The notes below the pieces were generated by a model. It saw only the letters and a list, made by a program, of their open reading frames with translations. It ran no database searches and had not been told where the DNA came from. DNA of 47,882 bases from an uncultured Lachnospiraceae bacterium (lineage in GTDB: Bacteria > Bacillota > Clostridia > Lachnospirales > Lachnospiraceae): positions 1 through 47,882 of the forward strand of contig CANQPJ010000015.1 in the NCBI GenBank assembly GCA_947625755.1. The letters run 5' to 3'. A program made the translations under genes and the position numbers. Each line of letters begins with the position of its first letter. The stretch's first letter is position 1. Below are positions 30,278-36,838 of the stretch, piece by piece.

Positions 30278-30378
30278 GTTGATTTTAAATCAACTTTTCT
30301 TTATATTACATCTTTGTTGATTATATGTCAACTCTTTTTTACAAAAATGTTGAATTTAATTCCATGTTATGCTATTAT
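30278..30378. promoter_or_regulatory. Divergent cI/cro promoter region with operators
   Basis: O1 GTTGATTTTAAATCAAC (30278-30294) and O2 GTTGATTATATGTCAAC (30316-30332) share the same half-sites; O3 (30349-30365, GTTGAATTTAATTCC...) is a partial copy. Minus-strand early promoter: TTGACA (within O2), 17 bases, TAATAT; O1 lies between it and the cro ribosome site. Plus-strand repressor promoter: TTGAAT (30350-30355, within O3), 17 bases, TATTAT (30373-30378). So each promoter has an operator over its -35 box, the classic switch layout. Confidence 0.85.
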
Positions 30379-30400
30379 TTTCACATAGAGGTGATTCGTT

Positions 30401-30745
30401 ATGACAATTCAACAAAAAATCGGATTAAAAATAAAGAATTTAAGATTATCATTAGATTATTCACAAACAGAACTTGCACATATGGTTGGATATAAAGACA
30501 AAACTTCAATTGCCAAAATCGAAGCTGGTAAAATTGATTTGCCCCAAAGCAAAATTATAGCTTTAGCAGATGCATTGCGAACTACGCCATCTTATTTAAT
30601 TGATGCTAAAGTGCAAGTAAAAAATAATAATATAGAACCACAGATCGACACTCTTGCTGCCCACTTTGAAGGTGAAGAATTTACGGACGATGAACTAAAT
30701 GAAATCAAACAGTTTGTAGAATTTGTTAAGAATAAAAGAAACTAA
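30401..30745 (+). CDS. XRE-family phage repressor (cI-like)
   Basis: 114 residues. Helix-turn-helix near the N-terminus: IKNLRLSLDYSQTELAHMVGYKDKTSIAKIEAGKIDLPQSKIIALADAL. C-terminal ~40 residues are acidic helices for oligomerisation. GAGGTG ribosome site. It maintains lysogeny from the operators on both sides; its neighbour is an ImmA-type protease, as in ICEBs1-like and Firmicute prophage switches where the repressor is cleaved. Confidence 0.92.
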   Translation: MTIQQKIGLKIKNLRLSLDYSQTELAHMVGYKDKTSIAKIEAGKIDLPQSKIIALADALRTTPSYLIDAKVQVKNNNIEPQIDTLAAHFEGEEFTDDELNEIKQFVEFVKNKRN

Positions 30746-30805
30746 AACCCAATAAATAGATATCGTATATGAGTATGATGAACATATGATAAGGGGGTGA
30801 TAAAA

Positions 30806-31264
30806 TTGACTTATGAACAATTATTATCTGAAAATTCTGATGTTGATGTAGGATACAGGCATTTTGACAGTGATAATATAAAAGGTCTGTATTTCAACGG
30901 AAATATAGCAATAAACGAAAATATAGATACATATAATGAGCGTATATGTATTCTGGCAGAAGAATTAGGACATCACCACACATCAAGTGGCAATATTATT
31001 GACATGAATAATGCTTCAAACAGAAGACAGGAACAAATCGCCCGGATGTGGGCTTATAAAAAATTAGTATCAATAGATTCATTAATTGATGCATTTGAAC
31101 ATCACTGTCAGGGAAGATATGAAACCGCTGAATATTTAGGAGTCACAGAACAATTTTTAATTGAATGTATCAACGCATATATGCATAAATATGGTTGTTA
31201 TGTAAGATACAAAAAATACATTCTGAAATTTAACTACAATTCGATTTGTGTGATAAAGAATTAG
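30806..31264 (+). CDS. ImmA/IrrE-type metallopeptidase
   Basis: 152 residues from the TTG at 30806 (AAGGGGGTGAT ribosome site); a GTG at 30797 would overlap that site. Gluzincin-like motif LAEELGHHHTSSGNI, which is the ImmA variant of HExxH, followed by R(E)QEQIARMWAYKKLV with the third ligand Glu. In ICEBs1 such a protease inactivates the repressor ImmR. Sits directly after the repressor. Confidence 0.85.
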   Translation: MTYEQLLSENSDVDVGYRHFDSDNIKGLYFNGNIAINENIDTYNERICILAEELGHHHTSSGNIIDMNNASNRRQEQIARMWAYKKLVSIDSLIDAFEHHCQGRYETAEYLGVTEQFLIECINAYMHKYGCYVRYKKYILKFNYNSICVIKN

Positions 31265-31288
31265 AATTTTTAAGCAGGAGGACGATTT

Positions 31289-32011
31289 ATGAAAAAACTA
31301 ATATGTAATTTATTAATTATTACGATTTTGCTATGTGGTTGTAATAATAATAAAACTCATGAACATTTATGGAATGGGTGGTATCCATCTGATAATGAAG
31401 CTTACATGGAAAGAAACTGTGCTTATTGTGATGAAATCCAGACCAGAAATAAAACAGAGGCAGATACAACACAATCTACAGAATGTAATCACGAATATGG
31501 CCAGTGGAAAATAATAAAGAAACCTACTTGTGATGCTGACGGTGAAAAGGTAAAAACTTGCAAAAAATGTAATCAAAAATACACCTACTATACAGAAGCG
31601 AGAGGACATAAATGGAGTTCATGGAAAATTACCAAACCTGCAACATATAGCAGGAAAGGTATAAAAGAAAAAATATGTAGTAGATGTAAAAAAATTAAAA
31701 CTAAAAAATATTCTCTCCCAGTAACATTAGGAATGGAGAATGCTTTAGAAAGTGCTTTTTCCTATTTAGATTCTTCTAGTTTTTCGAAAAGTGGCTTGAT
31801 TAAACAATTACAATTTGAAGGATATTCTCAAAGTGAGGCTGAATATGCGGTTAATCAGTGTGGTGCCAACTGGAACGAACAGGCTGCAGAAACAGCACAG
31901 TCCTATTTAGATTCTTCTAGCTTTTCGAAAAGCGGCTTGATTAAACAATTACAGTTTGAAGGCTTTTCTTACTCTCAAGCACTTTATGGAGTTAAAGCTG
32001 TGGGATATTAG
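31289..32011 (+). CDS. Ltp-type superinfection-exclusion lipoprotein with zinc-ribbon-like repeats
   Basis: 240 residues. Lipobox LLCGC at residues ~14-18 gives a lipid-anchored exported protein. Residues ~22-140 contain three copies of a module H-x-W/Y...W...P-T/A...G...C-x-x-C (CAYC, CKKC, CSRC). Residues ~152-240 contain two copies of the Ltp repeat (SYLDSSSFSKSGLIKQLQFE then SEAEYAV or SQALYGV). In streptococcal phage TP-J34 the lipoprotein Ltp, also encoded between integrase and repressor, has two such repeats and blocks injection by related phages by targeting the tape measure protein. The middle Cys modules are extra here. Start preceded by AGGAGGACG. Confidence 0.85.
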   Translation: MKKLICNLLIITILLCGCNNNKTHEHLWNGWYPSDNEAYMERNCAYCDEIQTRNKTEADTTQSTECNHEYGQWKIIKKPTCDADGEKVKTCKKCNQKYTYYTEARGHKWSSWKITKPATYSRKGIKEKICSRCKKIKTKKYSLPVTLGMENALESAFSYLDSSSFSKSGLIKQLQFEGYSQSEAEYAVNQCGANWNEQAAETAQSYLDSSSFSKSGLIKQLQFEGFSYSQALYGVKAVGY

Positions 32012-32050
32012 AGCATGACTTAAATATAAAAAGTTATAAAATAAAAAAGA

Positions 32051-32130
32051 GACCAGCCAATAGCAACCAGCCTCAAAGTGATAAAATCACTACTCACAAC
32101 AGTATTTTATCATTTTTGAGACATCTGGTC
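32051..32130 (+). terminator. Large hairpin between the exclusion gene and the integrase
   Basis: Outer GACCAG / CTGGTC, inner stem CTCAAA-GTGATAAAAT / ATTTTATCAT-TTTTGAG (32072-32120) with a 16-base loop. It could terminate the lipoprotein transcript so that integrase expression is separate, or be a structured RNA. Confidence 0.6.
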
Positions 32131-32189
32131 AAATGCTGGGTGTTATTTTTATACTCAAAAATCATAAAATTAACAGAGGAGATGATAAT

Positions 32190-33776
32190 ATGGCATACTG
32201 TATTTATTTGAGAAAATCAAGAAAAGATGTAGCATTAGAAAAAGGTAGTGACTGTGATACCTTAACCCGACATAAGAACACTTTAATTGAATTAGCGCAT
32301 AAGCAATTACTGCCTATAGAGGAGATTTACGAAGAAGTTGTGTCTGGTGACAGCATTGCAGCACGTCCACAAATGCAAAGATTGTTAAACGATGTAGCCG
32401 AAGGAAAATGGAACGGTGTTCTTGTTATGGAAATAGAACGTCTTGCCAGAGGTGATACTTCCGATCAAGGGATTGTAGCAAAGACATTTACATACTCTAA
32501 CACACTCATCATCACGCCTATGAAAACATTTAATCCGGCTGATGAGTTCGATCAGGAATACTTTGAATTTGGACTCTATATGTCAAGACGTGAATACCAA
32601 ACCATCAAAAGACGTATGCATAACGGAATGATTGCCAGTTGTAAGGAAGGGAATTATATTCATAATACACCACCATTCGGTTATGACAGAATTAGAAACC
32701 AAGGTAGTAAAGGTTTTCGATTAGTGCCTAAACCAGGCGAATCTGAAATAGTAAAGTTAATATTTGAGTGGTACACAAAAGGTGTACTACAGGATAACGG
32801 AATGTATAAGCCGATTGGAACCAGTCTCATTGCCCACAAATTAAATACAGAGTATACTATCAAGCCTAAAAATGGTGTTTGGACTGTAGCAACAATTTCA
32901 AGTCTACTTCGGAACGAACATTATCTTGGTTATATTGTGTATGGAAAAAGAAAAAGAGAGAAAGTATTACAAAACGGTGTTCTTGTCGACAAATGGAAAC
33001 GCTATGATAAAGGAGAATATGAACTATATCCTGGCAAACACACTGCACTTATTACACAAGAAGTATTCGATTTAGCCCAAGAAAAACTAGCAAAAAATCC
33101 ACGCAGACCTAGTAAAGGTATTACCAATCCTCTGGCTGGAGTTATTAAATGTGGTCTCTGTGGTCGTTCCATGTATCGCAGACCATACCAAAAACGTGGT
33201 CAAGCGGCGTCGCTTATTTGTTCTGAAAAGACCTGCCATAATGTATCGGCAAAGTTTGAACTTGTAGAAAATGCTCTTCTAAATGCAATTGAGCACTGGA
33301 TAAGTGGATATGAGATTCAAGTAAATGCCAACATTATTGACACATCAACACTGGATGCAAAAATCAGTCTATTAAAGGAATCCGAAAAACAGCTTGACAA
33401 TTTAAGAAATCAGTTGGAAAGAATATATGACGCATATGAAAATGGAATATATGATACTACTGCATTTCTTACAAGGCAAAAAATGACACAAAATAAAATT
33501 TATGAAACAGAACACTCAATTGCTAACTTGAATGATGAAATAAAAAAAGAAAGGGAATTTATTGACAAACAGGAACAACTCATACCAAAAGCAAAGAAAT
33601 TACTGGATATCTACAAAAAAACTGACGATGTTCAACTTAAAAATGACTTGCTAAAGTCTATCTTTGAAAAAGTGGTTTACACAAAAAATGCTAATGGTCA
33701 TTACAAGAATCAGAGGCAAGATGACTTTGAACTTGCCTTGTTTCCTAGGATTCCAAAAAATTTTAAATATAAATGA
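32190..33776 (+). CDS. int: Large serine integrase
   Basis: 528 residues from the ATG at 32190 (GAGGAGATGAT site). Resolvase domain: CIYLRKSRKDVALE with the catalytic Ser, EEVVSGDSIAARPQMQRLLNDVAEGKWNGVLVMEIERLARG. The recombinase domain follows (IVKLIFEWYTKG... ISSLLRNEHYLGYIVYGKRKR), then a zinc ribbon (IKCGLCGRSMYRR...LICSEKTC) and a coiled coil (EKQLDNLRNQLERIYDAYENG). The gene ends inside the attP arm. It integrates by attP x attB crossover; excision needs a directionality factor. In skin and SPbeta elements such enzymes rebuild a sporulation gene. Confidence 0.97.
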   Translation: MAYCIYLRKSRKDVALEKGSDCDTLTRHKNTLIELAHKQLLPIEEIYEEVVSGDSIAARPQMQRLLNDVAEGKWNGVLVMEIERLARGDTSDQGIVAKTFTYSNTLIITPMKTFNPADEFDQEYFEFGLYMSRREYQTIKRRMHNGMIASCKEGNYIHNTPPFGYDRIRNQGSKGFRLVPKPGESEIVKLIFEWYTKGVLQDNGMYKPIGTSLIAHKLNTEYTIKPKNGVWTVATISSLLRNEHYLGYIVYGKRKREKVLQNGVLVDKWKRYDKGEYELYPGKHTALITQEVFDLAQEKLAKNPRRPSKGITNPLAGVIKCGLCGRSMYRRPYQKRGQAASLICSEKTCHNVSAKFELVENALLNAIEHWISGYEIQVNANIIDTSTLDAKISLLKESEKQLDNLRNQLERIYDAYENGIYDTTAFLTRQKMTQNKIYETEHSIANLNDEIKKEREFIDKQEQLIPKAKKLLDIYKKTDDVQLKNDLLKSIFEKVVYTKNANGHYKNQRQDDFELALFPRIPKNFKYK

Positions 33777-33796
33777 TATAGTCAGAGTTCCAGCTC
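33771..33796. other. attR: right prophage-host junction
   Basis: Phage arm AAATGATATAGTCA (33771-33784) and GAGTTC precede the core CAGCTC (33791-33796), then host cotJC. The arm is the exact inverse of 586-599. Joined as a circle, attP would be the two arms 22 bp apart around the core; the dyad centre falls between T and C of the core, predicting TC as the exchanged dinucleotide. Confidence 0.85.
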
Positions 33797-33988
33797 TTCT
33801 GTTCCAATGTCGTTGAGCAGTCCGGCAATTCTTGGATTTTTAAAAGTAAATTTCTGTGACAGATAACGCATTGATGCTCCCATTTCTCCGTCCGGTCCGC
33901 CATACTGGCTGATAATTACCTGCGCAATCTTTGGGTTTCTTATTTTGATATTTACCGGATACTGTAATCTTTTTTCATATACAAACAT
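33782..33988 (-). CDS. cotJC: 5' part of interrupted cotJC
   Basis: ATG at 33988 (AAGGAGG site) overlaps the cotJB stop (TAATG). The host part runs to the core and reads MFVYEKRLQYPVNIK... SQYGGPDGEMGASMRYLSQKFTF... LLNDIGTEEL, the standard CotJC N-terminal half with its first metal-ligand helices. After the core the phage adds Glu-Leu and a stop, giving a truncated 68-residue product. With the fragment at 165-575 it forms a ~200-residue protein. Confidence 0.93.
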   Translation of the reverse strand: MFVYEKRLQYPVNIKIRNPKIAQVIISQYGGPDGEMGASMRYLSQKFTFKNPRIAGLLNDIGTEELEL

Positions 33989-34248
33989 TAGCAATTTCCT
34001 CCTTCCCAAGGCATTGGTCCTTTATTCCATTCCCAGTAATCTTCGTTGCTTACTTCATAAAAAGTAAGCGGACCATACTTGCAAGTATATTCGTCCCACG
34101 CTTCCTGCCTAACCGCCTGCGTCTCGTTATAGTATTCGATAGCTTCCTTACAGTTGGGATGGGTATCTAAAAACAATCTGGTGTCGTCTAAGGCAAAACT
34201 TGCCTGCGTTATAACTTTCATTAAGCCTTTCTTATCCATATTCATCAT
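33988..34248 (-). CDS. cotJB: Spore coat protein CotJB
   Basis: Up to 86 residues; ATG at 34248 or the in-frame ATGs just after it. KKGLMKVITQASFALDDTRLFLDTHPNCKEAIEYYNE... and YGPLTFYEVSNEDYWEWNKGPMPWEGG match the CotJB family. The start overlaps the cotJA stop (ATGA) and the stop overlaps the cotJC start, so the three are translated as a coupled set in the mother cell. Confidence 0.93.
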   Translation of the reverse strand: MMNMDKKGLMKVITQASFALDDTRLFLDTHPNCKEAIEYYNETQAVRQEAWDEYTCKYGPLTFYEVSNEDYWEWNKGPMPWEGGNC

Positions 34249-34730
34249 TTTCCTCTACCTCCTATAAACGGTTTATCCAACTGCTCAAATATGGTTCCCC
34301 GTTCGAGGGCTTTTTCCATGCAGTAAATGTCTTCCCATTTTTGCCATGGTACATAAGCCATACCCGGTGCCATACGGTCTACAGGTGCCGTTTCAATATC
34401 GCAGTCATGCACATTATTACAATTATCCTGTTTTGCATTACTGCATCCACAGCCTTGTCTGTTTTGTGCCATATTATTTCTCATCTGGTATCCATTCATG
34501 TTTCTTCCATTCGTATTTCTGTTCATATTACAGTTGGTATTCCCAGTCATATTTTGATTCATGTTGCAGTTAACATTTCTTCCCATATTTCGATTCATAT
34601 TGTAATTCATATTTCTGCCCATGTTTCTGTTCATGCATCCATTCATACTTCTGTCTGCGTTTTTATTCATACAGCCATTCATGCTTCTGTCTGCGTTTCT
34701 GTTCATACCATCATTCATGTTGCAGCTCAT
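34245..34730 (-). CDS. cotJA: CotJA-like coat protein with Met/Asn-rich extension
   Basis: 161 residues. The C-terminal ~45 residues (MAYVPWQKWEDIYCMEKALERGTIFEQLDKPFIGG) are CotJA. Before it, residues 1-~85 are a Met-Asn-Arg-Cys repeat (NRNMGRN, NCNMN, MNGCMN), with a few Cys (CGCSNAKQDNC). Bacillus CotJA is about 80 residues, so this extension nearly doubles the protein. Met- and Asn-rich coat segments could self-assemble or scavenge oxidants; this is inference. AAGGAAG ribosome site. Confidence 0.85.
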   Translation of the reverse strand: MSCNMNDGMNRNADRSMNGCMNKNADRSMNGCMNRNMGRNMNYNMNRNMGRNVNCNMNQNMTGNTNCNMNRNTNGRNMNGYQMRNNMAQNRQGCGCSNAKQDNCNNVHDCDIETAPVDRMAPGMAYVPWQKWEDIYCMEKALERGTIFEQLDKPFIGGRGK

Positions 34731-34765
34731 TTCATACTTCCTTTTCTTTTTTGTCTTACATTATT

Positions 34766-34773
34766 AATGTATG
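34766..34773 (-). promoter_or_regulatory. Possible sigma-E -10 box of the cotJ operon
   Basis: CATACATT on the minus strand matches the sigma-E -10 consensus (CATACAmT). A -35-like GAATATT exists but the 22-base gap is too long, so this is only a partial match. cotJ is known to be a sigma-E operon in Bacillus. Confidence 0.3.
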
Positions 34774-34898
34774 CCACTATTCTTTAGTTGTTCAAAATAT
34801 TCATATTGGTTTTTGTCATAATCTGGGGTATACTTGTAGTAAATTTGATTTTACAAATTATAATAATGTCACGGACATGTGACAGAACGGAGATTCAT

Positions 34899-36143
34899 AT
34901 GAGAAATTGTTTAGTTGCCCAGTCAGGCGGACCAACAGTAGCTATCAATTCCAGTCTTGCGGGAGTGATTCAGGGAGCTGTCGACAGCAGACAGTTTGAT
35001 ACCATTTACGGTTCTCTGAACGGTGTGCAGGGATTATTAAACGGGAAATTGATGAACTTATCAAAAAAGCTGGAAGAGATACCTATGTTTATTGAGCTTT
35101 TAAAGAAATCGCCTTCCATGTATTTAGGTTCCTGCCGCTATCAGTTACCGGACTACAATGAAGATGATGCACCTTATGCATATATTTTTAATAAATTTGA
35201 AAAATATGAGATTGATGCTTTTTTCTATATTGGCGGAAATGATTCTATGGACACGGTAGACAAGTTAAGTACTTATGCCAAAGCCATTGGAAACGATATT
35301 AAAATTATCGGTATTCCAAAGACAATCGATAACGACCTGTGTGTCACGGACCACACGCCGGGATATGGTTCTGCTGCCAAATATATCGCCTCTACCTTGC
35401 TTGAAATCGGACACGATACTTCTATTTATCCGATTAACAGTGTAACGATTGTTGAAATCATGGGGCGTGATGCCGGCTGGCTGACCGGTGCTTCTGTTCT
35501 GGCAAGAAATAAATATAACTTTGCCCCGCATCTTATTTATCTGCCGGAAGTCCCTTTTGTGGAAAAAGAATTTATTGATGATGTTAAGGCGGCGATGAAC
35601 CGGTATAACAATGTGGTGATTGCTGTCTCGGAAGGCATAAAAAATGAAAACGGTAAATATATCAGCGCTACAACTGCTGTGGAAGATACCTTTGGGCACA
35701 GTCAGTTGAGTGGTACGGGAAAATGTCTTGAATATATTATTAAGCAAAATATTCAAGTCAAGGTGCGTTCCGTAGAAATTAATATTTTACAGCGGAGTGC
35801 GGCACATATGTCTTCTGTTACTGATATTGGTGAGGCATTCAGACTGGGGCGCCATGCTGTGAATCTTTCTTTGGAGGGTAAATCCGGAGTAATGGTTACT
35901 GCCATCCGCAGAAGCAACAATCCTTATGTTGTGGATATGGGTGATACCGATGTACGCAATGTCGCAGGGCTGGTAAAACATGTTCCCCGCGAATGGATTA
36001 ATGAGCGTGGAAATGATGTGACACAGCAATTTATTGATTATGTATATCCATTGATTTTAGGCGAACCGGTTATTAAATTTGAAAATGGGATTCCTGATTA
36101 TCTGGACGTGTCTCATTTATTCCCAGATAAATTTGATGATTGA
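34899..36143 (+). CDS. pfp: PPi-type 6-phosphofructokinase
   Basis: 414 residues from the ATG at 34899 (CGGAG site, TATAAT at 34859-34864); an upstream in-frame ATG at 34788 would add an unlikely hydrophobic tail. AQSGGPTVAINSS, GGNDSMDTVDK and IPKTIDNDL; in this family Asp after GGN/GGD and Lys in PKTIDND mark pyrophosphate rather than ATP as donor. EIMGRDAGWLTG and RSVEINILQRSAAHMSS complete the fold. Reversible phosphorylation of fructose 6-phosphate in glycolysis. Divergent from cotJ. Confidence 0.88.
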   Translation: MRNCLVAQSGGPTVAINSSLAGVIQGAVDSRQFDTIYGSLNGVQGLLNGKLMNLSKKLEEIPMFIELLKKSPSMYLGSCRYQLPDYNEDDAPYAYIFNKFEKYEIDAFFYIGGNDSMDTVDKLSTYAKAIGNDIKIIGIPKTIDNDLCVTDHTPGYGSAAKYIASTLLEIGHDTSIYPINSVTIVEIMGRDAGWLTGASVLARNKYNFAPHLIYLPEVPFVEKEFIDDVKAAMNRYNNVVIAVSEGIKNENGKYISATTAVEDTFGHSQLSGTGKCLEYIIKQNIQVKVRSVEINILQRSAAHMSSVTDIGEAFRLGRHAVNLSLEGKSGVMVTAIRRSNNPYVVDMGDTDVRNVAGLVKHVPREWINERGNDVTQQFIDYVYPLILGEPVIKFENGIPDYLDVSHLFPDKFDD

Positions 36144-36187
36144 TGATATTTGTTTTTCATTTTGTAAAATCTTTTTGGGGATTAGAC

Positions 36188-36235
36188 TTCCATCTTATAA
36201 AAGAGTTCGCTTGCGAACTCTTTTATAAGATGGAA
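36188..36235. terminator. Perfect 22-bp hairpin after pfp
   Basis: TTCCATCTTATAAAAGAGTT/CG stem repeats as its exact inverse with a CTTG loop. No T-run follows, unlike a classical terminator, but its position 45 bases after the pfp stop fits transcript end or processing. Confidence 0.6.
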
Positions 36236-36305
36236 ATCCGTAAAAATAACTACTTTCCCACACACCTATGCAATTCTTGCAGAGCATTTTTCCAGTTAAT
36301 CATGC

Positions 36306-36555
36306 GAATTTACATATATTAGTTTTATAATTGGTAATATAAATATGTAATATGTTCTTACTTGCGGACGATTTTACATAGATTTTGGGTCGTTTGGGCA
36401 AAAAATATATGTAGTTTGTTGTTGTTTGGAAGGAATTTCCGAAGATTTTACATATGTATTTTGGTAGTTTGATAAGGGAATATATGTAACATGTTTTTGC
36501 TTGGCATGTATTTCGAAAGATTTACATGTATATTTTGGTAATTTGATACCCCGGG
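36306..36555. repeat. 74-bp repeat array A (about four degenerate copies)
   Basis: GATTTTACAT-type anchors near 36306, 36370, 36444 and 36518, spacing 64 then about 74. Each unit holds TTTACATA...TATATGTAA facing boxes and TTTTGGTAGTTTGA-like middles, the reverse complement of the array at 38345-38867. Together with the hairpin at 36188 it fills the 550-base gene-free stretch before the tRNA. Confidence 0.8.
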
Positions 36556-36657
36556 ACTCTTTTTCTTACTTAATGTTTATTATAAATCTTTGTGTGTCCA
36601 AAAAACCATTCTTGCAAACAGAATTTTTGTTAAAATTTTTAATATTTGATATGGCAT

Positions 36658-36690
36658 AAAAAAACAGCAATGAGAAATCATTGCTGTTTT
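36658..36690 (-). terminator. Terminator of tRNA-Gln
   Basis: Stem AAAACAGCAATGA / TCATTGCTGTTTT around a GAAA loop (13 bp), with a 7-base T-run on the minus strand, directly after the tRNA. Confidence 0.92.
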
Positions 36691-36692
36691 TA

Positions 36693-36764
36693 CTGGCCCA
36701 CAAGGATTCGAACCTTGAAATGCTGGAGTCAGAGTCCAGTGCCTTACCATTTGGCGATGGGCCA
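36693..36764 (-). tRNA. tRNA-Gln (anticodon CTG)
   Basis: 72 nt, minus strand. Acceptor TGGCCCA / TGGGCCA plus discriminator G; D arm GCCAAATGGTAAGGC; anticodon stem CTGGA / TCCAG with loop CTCTGAC; T arm CAAGG-TTCGAAT-CCTTG. CCA is not encoded. CUG reads CAG codons; a second gene elsewhere would read CAA. Confidence 0.95.
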
Positions 36765-36838
36765 TTGTCTCGCGACAGTGACCATTCTATCATACCAATT
36801 CATATAATGCAAGCACTTTTTTATTTCATTTCTGCCAT

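Larger units (their letters stand above)
570..33796. mobile_element. Siphovirus-type prophage inserted in cotJC
   Basis: A complete HK97-fold tailed prophage of about 33.2 kb, bounded by a 6-bp core (CAGCTC) at 570-575 and 33791-33796. Lytic genes (30268 down to about 700) are on the minus strand; repressor, protease, exclusion lipoprotein and integrase are on the plus strand. The large serine integrase ends inside the right attachment arm. All modules expected of an active phage are present and look intact: integration, immunity, replication/modification, packaging, head, tail and lysis. The host gene on both sides is cotJC, and the two pieces join in frame at the core. Confidence 0.93.

Noticed and set aside
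32163-32170. Sporulation (sigma-E-like) -10 box CATAAAAT before int
   Set aside because: It matches only the -10 with one mismatch, has no -35 partner and would put the start almost on the ribosome site; not enough to claim mother-cell control of int.
34341-34787. Plus-strand 148-residue ORF with His/Ser/Ile repeats
   Set aside because: Antisense shadow of the Met/Asn repeats of cotJA.
34788-34898. Longer N-terminus for the phosphofructokinase
   Set aside because: It would add a hydrophobic 37-residue tail; the ATG at 34899 has a ribosome site and the TATAAT lies downstream of the earlier ATG.
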